A stretch of 64,000 nt of DNA, taken from NCBI RefSeq assembly GCF_023065955.2, contig NW_026622974.1:26443718-26507717 (forward strand). Reading direction: 5' to 3'. Positions within the stretch are counted from its first letter, which is position 1. The number at the start of each line of letters is the position of its first letter. Made by a program: the position numbers and the translations under genes. The stretch is from Ursus arctos. Lineage: Eukaryota; Chordata; Mammalia; Carnivora; Ursidae. Of this stretch, positions 24,066 through 36,356 are shown piece after piece. The notes beneath the pieces are model-generated. The model was not told where the DNA came from and made no database searches. It was given only the letters and a program-made list of their open reading frames with translations.

Positions 24066-24300
24066 AGAGAGAAAAAAGAATGTAGACTTTGGGGTCAGAG
24101 TAGTTTTAAATCCCAGCTCCTTCACTACTGGCTGTGGATGGCACTTAAGTTTTCTGCAGCTAAGGTTTCTCATCCATGAGGCCATCATAGCAACCACCTC
24201 CTTAAATGAAGAAGAAGAAGAAAAAAAAAAAAAAAGCAGGTAAGCAAGTTTCCTAGCAGGATACCCAGTGCATAGCAGAAATCCAAGTCTTTGCTATTTT
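24066..24300 (+). mobile_element. MIR SINE, sense, interrupted by an A-rich tract
   Basis: 'gtagactttggggtcagagt', 'aaatcccagctccttcacta', 'tttctcatccatgaggcc' and the end 'acccagtgcatagcagaaat' follow MIR order. A (GAA)n/A-run (24207-24236) has expanded inside it. Confidence 0.7.
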
Positions 24301-24324
24301 CCAAGGGCATTGAGGATAATTAGG

Positions 24325-24545
24325 GTAGATAAGGAGTCAGCCGGACCTGAGCTTAGATGCTGGCTACATACTCACTAGCTGGAAACCTTTAGGCAGGCTG
24401 TTTGAGCTCACGGTGCTTCTGTTTTCTCATTTGCAAAGTAGAGTTGATGTCCTTTTTTCTGGGTTAGCAAAATATTTATTGATATTGTACATATAGTGTT
24501 TTGCTTATATTAGGCCTTCAATAAATAGTAATTGTAATCATTATA
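24325..24545 (+). mobile_element. MIR SINE, sense, second copy in tandem
   Basis: 'gtcagccggacctgagctta', 'tactcactagctggaaacct', 'ttctgttttctcatttgcaa' and 'ggccttcaataaatagtaat' form a nearly complete MIR. It follows the previous MIR within 30 bp in the same orientation. The two are diverged enough to be separate ancient insertions. Confidence 0.8.
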
Positions 24546-24730
24546 TTTGTCTTTCCTAGTATCTTCCTTTTATGACAGTATTACAGGTGTGTTATATACT
24601 TTGGAAAGATTCGTATCCTACATGGCAAAAATGACAATGAAACTAACAAAAACAAATGTAACCCAAAGGATAAATCTTTAGTAATTTAATATAATTTATT
24701 CATGATGGTTCTGGTTGTTTGTAGCTTCCC

Positions 24731-24898
24731 TTTTTTTTTTTTTTTAAGATTTATTTATTTGAGAGGGAGAGAAAATCTCAAGCATACTCCTCACTGAGCA
24801 AGGAGCCCGATACAGGGCTCAATCCCACAACCCTGAGATAATGACCTGAACCAAAATCAAGAGTTGGATGCTTAGCAGACTGTGCCACCTAGGTGCCC
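24731..24898 (-). mobile_element. CAN-SINE, antisense
   Basis: T tract, 'aagatttatttatttgagag', a shortened middle, 'aatcccacaaccctgagata', and the head ending 'gccacctaggtgcccc'. Imperfect repeats around 'tgtagctt' / 'tgtagttt' flank it. Confidence 0.9.
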
Positions 24899-24995
24899 CT
24901 GTAGTTTCACTTTATACATTGATATTTACATCTTACCTTCACATAGAAAAATAAATATATACTTTAATATTTTGAATTTTTCTTGTGATATGTGT

Positions 24996-25031
24996 AGATA
25001 GATAGATAGATAGATGATAGATAGATAGATT
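24996..25031 (+). repeat. (GATA)n microsatellite
   Basis: GATA units with one deletion-type interruption ('gatgatag'). Confidence 0.95.
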
Positions 25032-25179
25032 TTAAATTTTCCCACATTTTCAGTATTTCACATAGCTTTATGCCATTATTTTTAGAGCATTAGCTTGAAT
25101 AGATTGATTGGGGTTGGGATTTTGACATCATAATATGCTTTAATATCGATAGTATTATCTAGGAAAACACAGAAAAACA

Positions 25180-25400
25180 TAGTTAAGAGCCAGAGCTTAG
25201 AAGTATAGCAGAATTAAAACCTGGCTTCTGTACTCATAAATTGTGTGACTTAGGATGATCTACTTAACCATGTTGAGCCTCACTTTCTCATTCACAAGTG
25301 GGGTGAGATTCCCTATTCTCAGTGTTTTGAGGATGATTACTAGCATTTATAATATGCTTAACATGATACACATTATAAATTCCTAATAAATCTTGTCTTG
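25180..25400 (+). mobile_element. MIR SINE, sense
   Basis: 'catagttaagagccagagct', 'ttgtgtgacttaggatgatc', 'gagcctcactttctcattca' and 'gaggatgattactagcattt' match the MIR consensus in order over about 200 bp. Confidence 0.85.
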
Positions 25401-26729
25401 TCTAGTCACTTTGTATTCCATTGTCATGTTTGGTGGTTATAATAGTAAAACTGGATCACTTAGACTTCAATAATTTGGTTCTAAAATGAAAAAAAATTGC
25501 ATTGTCCCTAGTCTCAAAGACATAATGTGTCTAGATAAATGAATACTAATAAGGGTCATAGATGCTTTACGTGTTTTGATTAAGTTAAGTAGGAGAAAGA
25601 AAGAAATTGACTCAGTTTGGGGAGATCAAGGAAGGCTTTCAAGAATGTGATACTTAGTATGAATTTATTTAGTTCAAGTAAAAAAATTTTTATTAAAATT
25701 ATAATAATGAATATATAATACAGAAGACTAGATCGAGATCCTGAAGAGAACACACATACAAACACCTTTCTAGCTACCCACAATTCTTTTAAATAAGGGA
25801 GAAAAATTAAAATACAAATTCAGAACAAAGCTAGAATGTAAAGTGTTTGATGAGCAGACCGTAACTTTTTAGATACTCTTGAAAGACAGAAAATCCAAAA
25901 CACTTAATTAACAAAAGCAAACAATATGCAAGCCCTAAACACAAGCAATAGAAAAATTATTACCAAGATAAAGCTAAAGAATTAATTATTATGTTTAGTG
26001 ATAGCCAATATAAATATAAAAGGAGAAAACTATCAGTGCAATTAATCAAACATCACTCATAATGTCAAGGACATTTGAGTTTAACTCACCTCCCAACTCT
26101 ACTTCTATACATGTACGATTAAGAAAACAAGCCAGTAACATATGTGACACTTAAGTTCCAGACTAACACTCTAACACTTGAGGACTGTACTCTATGAAAA
26201 TTCACTTATTTGAGGAAGGTGCTTAGTATAGGTGTCAGGGTCTGGGAGGGAATCAAATGGAGCCTGAAGTAACTAGGTATAAAAAGTTGACATGGATAGG
26301 AGAAGTAACATATCTACATTTGAAGGAAATTCACAAGAGCATTCCACTATCAGTAACAGTCAACTTTGTTTTGAAAAGTGAAAAACAGAAATCTTTTGTG
26401 TGTTTGGATAGAGGTGAGTGGGATTGCCATTTTCCGGGCCCATTATATGTTCAAGAAGGGAAAACAAAGCAAGCCAGTCAATTCACTCCCCCACTTACTC
26501 TGAATGAACAGTGAAGTCTCCTACTTAGAAGATGGGGACCCTTTGGATATAACCCGATGATCTATACAATGGCAGAAGAAATTTATGCCAGAATGAACGG
26601 ATGATTAAATGAGATTTGATATAACTCAAAGACAGATTAGCATACATTAAATGAAAACACTTTGCTATGGAAAGGGACTATGAGTGGGTAAGGATGAGTT
26701 AGGAATTAAAACATGTTTGCAAAAATCAT
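25401..26729. other. Intronic sequence, nothing recognised
   Basis: An 85-codon frame (26257-26514) lies here but has no recognisable domain and no conserved splice arrangement. The end of the stretch grades into an old L1. Confidence 0.4.
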
Positions 26730-27860
26730 TATTAAAAGTCTGTAGAATGAGTAGAATGCTCTGATGAATAGAGCAGACAGAACTGAGGACTGAATCAGTG
26801 ATCTATGAAATAGATGATATTTCACTGAATGAAGAGCAAAAGGTAAATAAAAACTTTGTTAGAAGAATTAGTGATAGATACTTAATCAAGAAATTCTAAT
26901 TATAATTAATAGGAGTTGCAGAAATTAAGAGGAAATGGAGGACATAAATACAAAACTAGAAGAAAATATTCCCGAACTGTTGAAACACTTGAATCTTGAG
27001 ATTAAAAGGTTATATATCAAGTAGTAAGAAAAATTATTGAAAAAAGATTTACACAAAGACACCGCCTTGGTGAAAATTTTGTTACTCTATATATGAAGAT
27101 AAAAATCCCAAAAGGATTTAGGGGAAAAAATGAGAAAGTTTATATACAAAGAAATTAAAATCAGATTGTTATCTGACTTATATCATTGACAGAATGTTTG
27201 AAGGTAAGCGAGCAATATCTTCAGTGTCCTGAAACAAAATATTTCTAAATCTAGAACTCTGTATAACTAATTATGGGTACAAAATAAACACATTTTGGAC
27301 ATAAAAATATTCAGAAAGTTTACCTTCCACAAACTTGTTCCAAAATAATCACTCCAAGATTTAGTGCAACAAAATAATCAGGTAACATTTAGTATATGAA
27401 TATAAGGGTGGTTTAATAGGGGAAATCTAAGAACACAATTCAGTGCATCAGGCAAGTAGAGGAGAAAATCATATAATCATATCAATAAATGAATGCTTTA
27501 GAAGCATATGATAAAATTGACAGCCATTTCTAATTAAACTGTAGGAAAGCTAGAAATATAATAAAGCCTTCTATATATGAATAGGAATATTTACCAAAAG
27601 CTAACAGCAATTATTATTCTTACTGATGAAACACTAAAACCATATCAATAAATATTAGAACTTGGGATAATTACTATTATTATTTAATTTAGTCTTAGAC
27701 ATTTTGGTGAATGTAAAAAGACAAGAAAATAAAATAACTTGCATAAATGTGGAAAGAAAAAGGAGGTATCTCATTGCTAACTAGGATTGTGTACCAAAAT
27801 GAAAATGAGAAATTGAGTAAGGTGGCTAAATATAAAATAAATTTGGCAAAACCCAATTAG
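26730..27860 (+). mobile_element. Old L1M/HAL1-type LINE, sense, internally deleted
   Basis: 26760-27180 follows the ORF1 region of old L1 (A-rich; 'agcagacagaactgaggact', 'tttcactgaatgaagagcaa', 'gaactgttgaaacacttgaa'). 27180-27400 continues towards the ORF1 end. From about 27440 the sequence jumps to the ORF2 reverse-transcriptase region ('catatgataaaattgacagc', 'ctaacagcaattattattct'). The intervening endonuclease part is missing. No open frame survives. Confidence 0.6.
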
Positions 27861-27869
27861 TATGTCCCA

Positions 27870-28325
27870 TAATTTATTCAATATTCTTATTATTTCAAGG
27901 TTTTTTCATGCTAAGAACAACACTACAGTGAATATCCCTGGGAATATTTCTTACGTTTAATATCTTGGGAAGAAATTCTAAGTAATAGATTTTCCACACT
28001 ACTTTCCCAAACCACTTTAGTAATTCAGAAATGTTTGTTAGTAAATTTTCCCCATATATCCACCAGTAATAAATGCTAATGTTCTTTTTGATTCCTGTCA
28101 ACATAATGCATATGTTAACATTTTGTTATTAATTTATCACATCACTTTGATTTTCAGTAAGCTTATACATTATTTCATGTATTTGGAGCCATTTGGGTTT
28201 GAATTTCTGAGAATTGCTTATCCATATCCTTTATTCATTTTTCTGTTGGTTTGTCTTTTTCTTTTCAATTTGTAAGCACTCTATATTAAATATATTAGCA
28301 TTTTATTTGTTAAGTGCATTGCAAA
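27870..28325 (-). mobile_element. Old L1 3' fragment, antisense
   Basis: The end 'ttcatttttctgttggtttg', 'tctttttcttttcaatttgt' and 'aagcactctatattaaatat' is the antisense of the L1 ORF2 C-terminus. The earlier part ('aacaacactacagtgaatat') fits the same reading. It lies head-on against the previous sense L1. Confidence 0.55.
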
Positions 28326-28467
28326 TATATATATTTTTTTAATCTGCATTTTTTAATGATTTTGTTTTGCTTTCAGAGCCTTGTTGTATTGCTCTTTTGT
28401 GGTAAAATTAAGGTGCAAAGATGTGTGCCCAAATTAAAGTGTATATATCATCTAAGTGATGCAAAGT

Positions 28468-28572
28468 CATATGTGAGTCTATGCACGAATGTGTATGTGT
28501 GTCATATGTGAGTCTATGCACGAATGTGTATGTGTGTCATATGTGAGTCTATGCACGAATGTGTATGTGTGT
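28468..28572. repeat. 35-bp minisatellite, three identical copies
   Basis: The unit begins 'catatgtgagtctatgcacg' and ends in 'tgtatgtgtgt'. It occurs at 28468-28502, 28503-28537 and 28538-28572 with no differences that I can see. The copies are directly adjacent with no spacers. Confidence 0.97.
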
Positions 28573-28689
28573 ATAAAAAGTACAAAAAAGTTGACTTTGA
28601 GACTCTAGCTACTAACTTGTAGGGATATCAATGATACATTATTTGAAAAAAAGTTGCGAGTAATGTGTCTATTTCTTTTTTTAAACCAA

Positions 28690-28925
28690 CTTAAGATATA
28701 ATATACATATAAAACTCATTGCTTTCAAATGTAGAATTCGATATTTCTTAGTAACCTTACTGAGTGGTGCAGCCATCATCATAAATCAGTTTTAGAACAT
28801 TTTCATTCCCCCAGTAAGATGCCTCATGCCCATTTATTATTAATCCCCATTCCTGACCCCAGCTCCAGGGAATGACTGATGAACTTTTTTTCTTCATGCA
28901 TTACCTTTTCTGGACTATTTAAATA
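28690..28925 (-). mobile_element. L1M 3' UTR, antisense
   Basis: 'ttaagatataatatacatat', 'gagtggtgcagccatcatca', 'agttttagaacattttcatt', 'agctccagggaatgactgat' and 'ttttctggactatttaaata' give the known antisense reading of the old L1M 3' UTR. Confidence 0.75.
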
Positions 28926-29255
28926 AATGAAAATCAAACAATTAAAAAAATATATGGGAAATCTATATATATTTGAAATATATATAGGGAAAATATGTAT
29001 ATGTATTTGAGAATAGGCTCACATATGTTTTTACTGAACAAGGAGGAAGCTGAGAAGGGATACACATCTGTCTATTGACATTAGTTAAATCAGGATTGGG
29101 ATGAGAGCAAGGGAGGCAAAACAAAAACGACCAAATAAGCACTCTTGAAAACAAAAGTAGAATCCAGCAAAAATATATGTATAAACAGAGAATTCACATA
29201 AGGCATATTACAAAGAGCATAGAAATACGTTAATGAAGATCAACTATAGTGTGCA

Positions 29256-29390
29256 ATAAAGTATCATTTCACCATGAGATCAACAAAAATTCGGAAGACC
29301 AATGACATCCAGTGTTGTTGGGGATTTTGAGAAATGGCCATTTTCATAGTTTGCTGGTGAGAGTCAGTCCACCTTGTTTTGAAAGAATTC
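29256..29390 (+). mobile_element. Possible old L1 ORF2 end, sense
   Basis: 'tatcatttcaccatgagatc', 'ccagtgttgttggggatttt' and 'tagtttgctggtgagagtca' weakly follow the sense L1 ORF2 3' end. The divergence is high. Confidence 0.4.
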
Positions 29391-29589
29391 TTTAGCATCT
29401 GTCAACATTTAAAATGAGTTTACCATGAGCAAGCCTACTTTTATATTTTTAAATTCTAGGGAAATTGCATATGAACAGTATTGTATTTTATAATAGCTAA
29501 ATAAAAACTCGTATACATATGTACATACATATATGTGTAGGCATGTATAACTCACACACGTGCACACACAAGGTATACAGTATTGGAAG

Positions 29590-30062
29590 CTGCATATGAG
29601 GAAAGACTGGGCTTTATCAGGACCTATACAGCCCTGCAACTCATCTCCTCTTACAATCCCCTTCACATAATGCCCTCTACACACTGGCCTCTTTGCTCTT
29701 CACAAACCAAGCAAGGCCTCTACACTTGAAATTACTATTCCTGGAATGCTCTTCCTTCGTCAGTCTGACCCACAGCTATGCCTTAGTTCAACCGGTACCT
29801 CATTAGAGATGCCCTTCCTGAAACTCCTTCTTAAAAAAGCATTCCCACCTTCTACCCCTCCCCCTCCCTGGCCCTTTATTCCAATTTATGTTTCTTACAG
29901 CAGTACCTAACCTAGTATGTATTGTCAGCGTGTCTTTTTACTGCCTGCTTCTTTCCACTAGAATATAAGCTTTATGATATAGGGACTTGTTTTCCTATGT
30001 CCTGATAAATACCTGGTACTTAATAGACACTGACTAATATTTGTTAAACATTAAATGAATGA
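29590..30062 (+). mobile_element. L2 LINE 3' end, sense
   Basis: 'cctggaatgctcttccttcg', 'gatgcccttcctgaaactcc', 'cactagaatataagctttat' and 'aatatttgttaaacattaaa' are the hallmark 3' blocks of mammalian L2 in order. This is a non-coding relic. Confidence 0.85.
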
Positions 30063-32667
30063 ACTAAATTATAATAGTTATCAGATATTGGATGAAAGGC
30101 AAATTTCAGATTTCAATTCTAATCTTTATGTTCATTTTTAATTTTTTATTTTTATTGTTTTTTTTTTCAAAACAATGTATTTCCCTCATGTGTGCATTGC
30201 TGTTTTAATAACTTATTTTAAGAAATCACAGATCAAATACAAATCCATCTACCATTCCAAATTAATCCAGAAAGCTTAGTTTTAGATGTTTGTTACATTC
30301 TTCAAATTACCTGAACTTTAAGTCTGAGTTTAAAATAATGGCGTTCATTTTAGACAAGGTAAGAAGTTTGACTATTGATTTAAGGTATTACATAAATAGT
30401 AATGAAGGGAACAAGTTAATTTATTTGTTTTTACTTTTGTGGAATAGGTACAAACTGGGACAACGTCCCTTCATGCTATGCTAGAGGAAAATGTTTCTCA
30501 TCCTTATGAAATTTGATTTGTGGCTAAGTGGAGCTATACTGGTTTAGCAAACTCTCCTAATTAGTGATCTATAATAAACAGGACAGACTTACTTTATTGT
30601 GACATTTTGATTTAAAAAAAAAAATCATGGGCTATCCACTTTTTTTCCTTAGAAAAAAAGATTATTTTCTTCATTTTACATCACTGTTTTTAAATGTATC
30701 ATTACCAGCAAGAAACACTATTGGTCTGGTTTATGTGTAATCCTGTCTACTAGTAACAGAATGAAATCAGAAATTATGTGAGTAGCATCAACAGTTAAAT
30801 GGAGACAGAGCAGTCTGTGGTGAGGATATCTAGATAGCTAATCGGTTTAAGTTATTTCAGCACATTTAGAATTTTTACACAATGCTTTATTATGTTGCCT
30901 GGCAGAAGTTACAAAGCATTAGGGAGAGCAAATGTCCCTATTACATACTATGATACATTATGGTTTAATATTTCCACCTGGTGTGATTATTATACTTAAA
31001 ACTTAATGCCTTAAGCTCCTTATAATGGCTATTGGTATTTTGTTTGAGTTTGTGAGAAAAGGTGCCCTCATTTCTCAAACAAGAAAGCAGATTCCTGCTA
31101 TGTGTGGCAGTGCTGTTGGACCTCTTAGAACCCAGAGATGTTCGGATCAGGAATTAAGGCTCCCAGAGGTAGGTTTTCCATCATCAGGTTATCAAAGATG
31201 AAGGAACGATCTTAGTTTGTATTTGTATCTCTGTCCTTAAGAGATACCAACATTTATGTAATATATAAAGTATAACTATTTTCCTATTGTCATATAGATG
31301 AAAAGTTATATTTTCAGTTAAAATAAATAGTCCTCACCAGAGTTTTGAGGTGCGAAAAGAAAGTTGGGAACCAGCCTAAGAGGAGGGAGGAATCATTCCT
31401 TAGGGTGATGATGTTCCCTCTCCTTCCTAAGAATGACAGAAAAAACTTGATAGTTTACTAATTTGCCATTTGATGAGCCATAAGTTATCTATATCTTGTA
31501 TTTTGGGGTGGGTGTGTATTCCGATGTTGCCAACAATATCTTGAAGACCGTTCTGCACATCCTCTAGGAATAGATAATATTTCATGAATGTTTTCATTAT
31601 TACAGAGTTTAACAAACTATTTGAAACATTTAAAAGTTAGCTATCAGATAATGCAATTATCTGAGTTTGGATAAAGATTCCCTGAGAAGTGATATGGTCT
31701 AAGAGATGTATGTCAGCAATTATAGAAGTGGTTGTCCTGCACCAGTGATACAGTGCAGGTCCTCTGTGTATGGTGGTCATCAGTGTGCCATTAATAAAGA
31801 ATAGCTCCAAAGCAGCTTCCTATGCTATTCATTTTCTCAATTCCCCCTACCCCCCAAAAGTTTAAATATCCTTCCAAGCTGTGAGTATTTAAATCAATTG
31901 ACTAATAGGTCTTAGAATCCATTATTATCATATTTGGTAAATTAGAGGCTGCACTTTCAGGCAAATGTATCATTAAAAAATTATATTTTCCCAGAGGATG
32001 ATAGTGTTGAATGGTGGCCAATATGCTTAGTCTTGGAAAGAGTAAAAATTTCTTTCAAACAAAGGGGAATGGAGAAGGTCCTAAGTAATTTTTTTCTCAC
32101 ATTTTGACATTTTATAAAATTACTTAAACTTTACTACACAATTTAAATAGCCCATGGAAGAGTCAATGCTGACATTTTAAATTTTTAAATAGGCATTTAA
32201 AGATGGTGAAAAATAATTCCTGGCGTTATATCTTAAATATATGTTTTTCAGAATTTAATGTGCTTAGAGTAGTGTTGGCATAAAGAAGGCTGGTGATAAA
32301 AGGGATAAGTCACTAGTCTAGAATTAAAATGGTCTGGTATCACCTTTGTTGAACTGTTAGTTAAATGTGTCACTGGGGGCATAATCTAAATTGCTTTTTA
32401 TCTAAATAGTTTCTTTTCCTGGAAGTGATGGGCATTGAATTAGGTAGGCTGTAAACTTCCTTTAAGTTCTAACATGCTAGTAGCAAAAATATTTATAATT
32501 TATATACTTTTGATAAAGTATTTTACATCATTTTTTAAACAATTATTAAAATTAAATTCTGCATTTGCCTTAATTTAGTGGGTCTTTTCAAATTGTGTAT
32601 GTTTTCTAAGAGATCACTATTTTAAAATTTGTAAGCTGAGTATGTGGGAGGGCTTTTAATTCAGCCT
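30063..32667. other. Intronic unique sequence
   Basis: 2.6 kb without recognised repeats or plausible exons. The low repeat density could reflect selective constraint or simply ancient unrecognised repeats. I cannot tell which. Confidence 0.5.
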
Positions 32668-32912
32668 CTCATGAAATGTCAAGCACTGTGCTAACTACTT
32701 TATGTAAGTCATCTCTTTTAGCCATGTATCTGTATTATTTAATATAATATATTTATATATTTATTTATATATATCATGTTAACTATTATTGTCCTTAATT
32801 TATAGAGGAGAAAACTTAAGCCTAGAAGGCTAAATTGACTTACTGTATTTCAAAAATCAGCAACTCAGGTATGCCCAACTCTGCAGACTATGCTTTTCCC
32901 CACACTGTATCA
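32668..32912 (-). mobile_element. MIR SINE, antisense, with AT expansion
   Basis: 'atgtcaagcactgtgctaac', 'ttatagaggagaaaacttaa', 'gaaggctaaattgacttact' and 'tgcagactatgcttttcccc' follow the antisense MIR. A TATA/TTTA tract (32735-32775) has expanded inside it. Confidence 0.8.
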
Positions 32913-34225
32913 TTTTAAATGAAAATATGTTCTTTATCCCTTGGAACAAAATATGAGATATTTTGATGTCATTTTAAAGTGATTCTGACAAAGTAGCAGA
33001 ACACTAAAAAAATGATCAGTATGTATTTTAACAGGTCAGATAGTAAATTTCTTGTCTATAATATGACATCTTTCATATCCTGACAATAGTATATAACCAT
33101 TCATATTTATTTCTGAAATCTATCAGAATTTACCCCCAGATCATATATAATAATAAAGGAAAAAATAGATTTGCAGAATTTTCTCAGTGTGAAATCTATG
33201 TCAAATAACATTTTTCCATTATGTATAGGGAAATGATGTTAACTCCAGCTTAATATTAAGCAAGAATCATCTTGCAATGACAGGTGTTTCTGCTATTTTA
33301 TGATATCATTTCCAAAGTAACTAAACAGAGCATCATAAAGAAGGAATTATGTTAGCAGGTGTGAGATAAACAGCAGGAGAACACTTTACAAAACTTTATA
33401 AAACCTTGAAAATGGACTAGATTTTTGGTAAACATCACCACCAGCAATAATACATATGGAATTAGGGAGGGAATCAAAAATTATCTAGGACATGAAGTAC
33501 ATTGTGAAAACTTGGCCAATGTGAATTTATTAGAAATAGGAGAACTTATTCAAATAGCCTTCTCCATGGTACAGTTTTATTAAGCAAGCTATTTCTTCAA
33601 GTTCTCTAATGACCATGGTTATCTTAGTTGTGATATGTTGGTGTGGAGTGGGTAAATTTATGTGCAGAATGTAGTGCTAATGGTGATTGGGGGGGGGTGT
33701 GTGTGTCTATGTTTTCCTCTTTTTTTTAATTGAAAACTGATTCAGTTTCTTTCTAACATGTAGGCTAATCATAAAATGCTCTTGAATATGATGTTTATCT
33801 CAAGACTAGGAATAGAAAGATGTATAATTTCTTTTTAGGTGGTTCGCAGTGGTTTCTTGGAGAAAGAAAGACATTTTAGAAACCTGGCATGTGGAATTGG
33901 TCCTGTTTTGATTTCAGTTAATAAGGCATATCAAAGTAGGGAGTTGTTTAAGTGCATAGTTTTAGGGAAAAGATAACCCATTTTAATTGCTTCATGGGAA
34001 CTGGCATCAAAACCAAAATACTGAGTTGACAAAGTCTCAATCATACGGCCCTGGTATTTGAGAAGAGTGGTCAATTTCAGACAGTAGAAAATCTTGGTGG
34101 AGAGATGGAGTCAAGAGGCTGCCAACAATGAAATGTAGAAATGTGTACAGAATTTCACATTTCTGTCGTCTTAAGATTATGACTCTGAGGACAGGGAAAG
34201 AAGGACATTAAGTTGAAATCTTGGT
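32913..34225. other. Intronic unique sequence
   Basis: No repeat or exon recognised apart from a short G9-(TG)n run at 33689-33705. Confidence 0.5.
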
Positions 34226-34453
34226 GGGGCACCTTGGTGCCTTAGTCAGTTAAGCATCCAGCTCTTGACTTCAGCTCAAGTCATGATGTCAGGGTTGGGA
34301 GATTAAGCCCCAGGCCCCGTGTCAGGCTCCATGCTGGACATGGAGACTGCCTAAGACATTCTCTCTCCCACTGCCTCTCCCCCCACTTGCGCACACTCTA
34401 GCTCTCTCTCTCTCTCTTTCATTGTCTCTCTCAAAAAAAATTTTTTTTTTTAA
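34226..34453 (+). mobile_element. CAN-SINE, sense, diverged
   Basis: 'ggggcaccttggtgccttag', 'cagctcttgacttcagctca', 'gtcatgatgtcagggttggg', a CT-rich middle, and a tail that has mutated to a mixed A and T run. This is an older copy. Confidence 0.9.
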
Positions 34454-36244
34454 ATTTGAAACCCTGGGATGACAGGGTTTTGCTTTCCTTCCATCACACT
34501 GTGTAAATGTTCAGTTGATGTTCAGTGCTGCCTATGAAGATCAAACCCCAGTCTGAGCAGAGGATGGCTCTGGTCTATAACAAAGGGGACATAACTAATT
34601 TTCCATAGCAGTAAATGCTGCTTCTTCATTATCATATTTCTACGTCTTTTCTGCTAGAAGTATGACACTCAACAACAAATGACACATTACCGGATAAGAT
34701 CCCTATTACTTGAATGAAAATCCCAAGCCACCCATAACTTTTGGCAATTAAAGGGTAACAGAAGGATCCTGAAAATGGTGAGAGAAAGGATAGGGAAAAA
34801 TGAAGAAAGAGAAAGTCACATATAACTAAAAGTAAATATGTCCTGGGCCACAGTTTTCTGGACACAAATTCATGACTGCCTGATGTCTTCCACTGTAGCA
34901 GGTGAGCAGTCAGACTTTACTGAAGCAGCAAATCATTATCCAGGCCTGTTTAAGACACAGCAACAACAAAAAATGACAACTATTCATTATACATCTAGTA
35001 AGTACTATTCAAGCAGTTGTTCATTAATAAGGTAATCTAATTTAAAACCATATATAACCCAGAATGACTTCTCACCAAAGTATCAATGGTCCAGAATTGC
35101 AGAAAAGTAGTTAAAATGCACTCTCAAGGAGTAAATAAGGAGGGGTGTAACTCTACTAACTCTTCCCTGTGTAGAGTAGGAATCTGACATGCTAACTCTA
35201 AAGGATTTGCTTTCTATACTCTTGAAATGTCTGGACATGAAATAATTAAGACATTAGAATCTGAGGCATGAAGATTTTCTGTTTGTGAGTAAAAAATTTT
35301 AAAGCATATTTGACCTCTGCACCCTCACTAATAATAAGTATATGTTAGTGCGTAGAAATCTCTCAAGCTAGAATAGCCAGAATTGTTTGCCTTACTGGTG
35401 ATCTAAAGTTTCAGCAGGAACTGAAGTCAACAAAAATATGAGGTAATTGTCTGTTCTTTTTGTTTGCTCATCATTCTGTATTCACAGGTATGATCTTCCT
35501 GTCTGACTTTTTGTTTTCCTTTCCATTCCACTTCGCAAGTTCCCATTTTTGATATTGTCTTCAAATTAAGGGCATTTGCTCTTAGGTGAAGGGCCACGGG
35601 GTCCAAATTATATTGTTGTCGCTTGAAGCCCTTTTCTGCTTTTAATCATTAGGACCTTAATAGTCACAGCCAGGATTATTGTTATATTTGGTTGAGGTGG
35701 ACCATAGTGCAGCTATAAATGCAGTTGAAAATCATTTTAGTCTAGGATTTTTTGAAAAGTGCTTAAAAAGTTGGCAGGGTGTATATTCTATTTTAATGGA
35801 AAAAGTGACCAGTGACATCAGGATAAAAGTTGAAATATGTGTTATCAGAGTTTAAAAATTACAAAGAAGAGGTCTTGAGAGGTTTTCTGATTTTCTATGA
35901 ACACTTTCATCACAACCTGCTCAGATTAGTCTTCTGAAAATAGTCTTTATGGGGAAAAAAACATGTCATCCTCATTATCTGAACTGTATCTGATACCTCT
36001 TACTGTCAGTAAATTCTTCTCTCAGAGGCTAATTCTTGCCACTGCAATATAGATAGGGTTATTGTCTTTAATACTCTCTCTACTGTCACCAGGAAGAGCA
36101 CTCTTCTCTCTCTACCCTCACACCTCTCCCTGTCTCTCTCTCTCATAATGTGCCATTACATGTAAGACAGGACTTTCTTCTTAAGGAAGGATAGCATGAG
36201 TTGGATGGGAAATTCTCATTCTTAAGCCCCACATTTCATTTACT
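34454..36244. other. Intronic unique sequence
   Basis: No exon or repeat recognised. A short CT-rich tract lies at 36105-36145. Confidence 0.5.
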
Positions 36245-36356
36245 TACCAAACATTTTTATAGCACTTACTACATGTCAAGCATTATTTCAAGAACTTCCC
36301 AAATGTTAATTCATTTAACCCTCAAAAGAAAACTATGGTGGAGGAACCATTAGTGT
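36245..36356 (-). mobile_element. MIR SINE, antisense, left part (split by an LTR)
   Basis: 'agcacttactacatgtcaag', 'cattatttcaagaacttccc' and 'aattcatttaaccctcaaaa' are the 3' half of MIR read antisense. The element resumes at 37012. Confidence 0.8.

Noticed and set aside
26257..26514. 85-codon open frame as a small gene
   Set aside because: It shows no recognisable domain, codon bias or splice context. It sits upstream of an old L1 in AT-rich intron.
28468..28572. Possible CRISPR-like array
   Set aside because: The 35-bp units are directly adjacent with no spacers, in a mammalian intron. It is a minisatellite.
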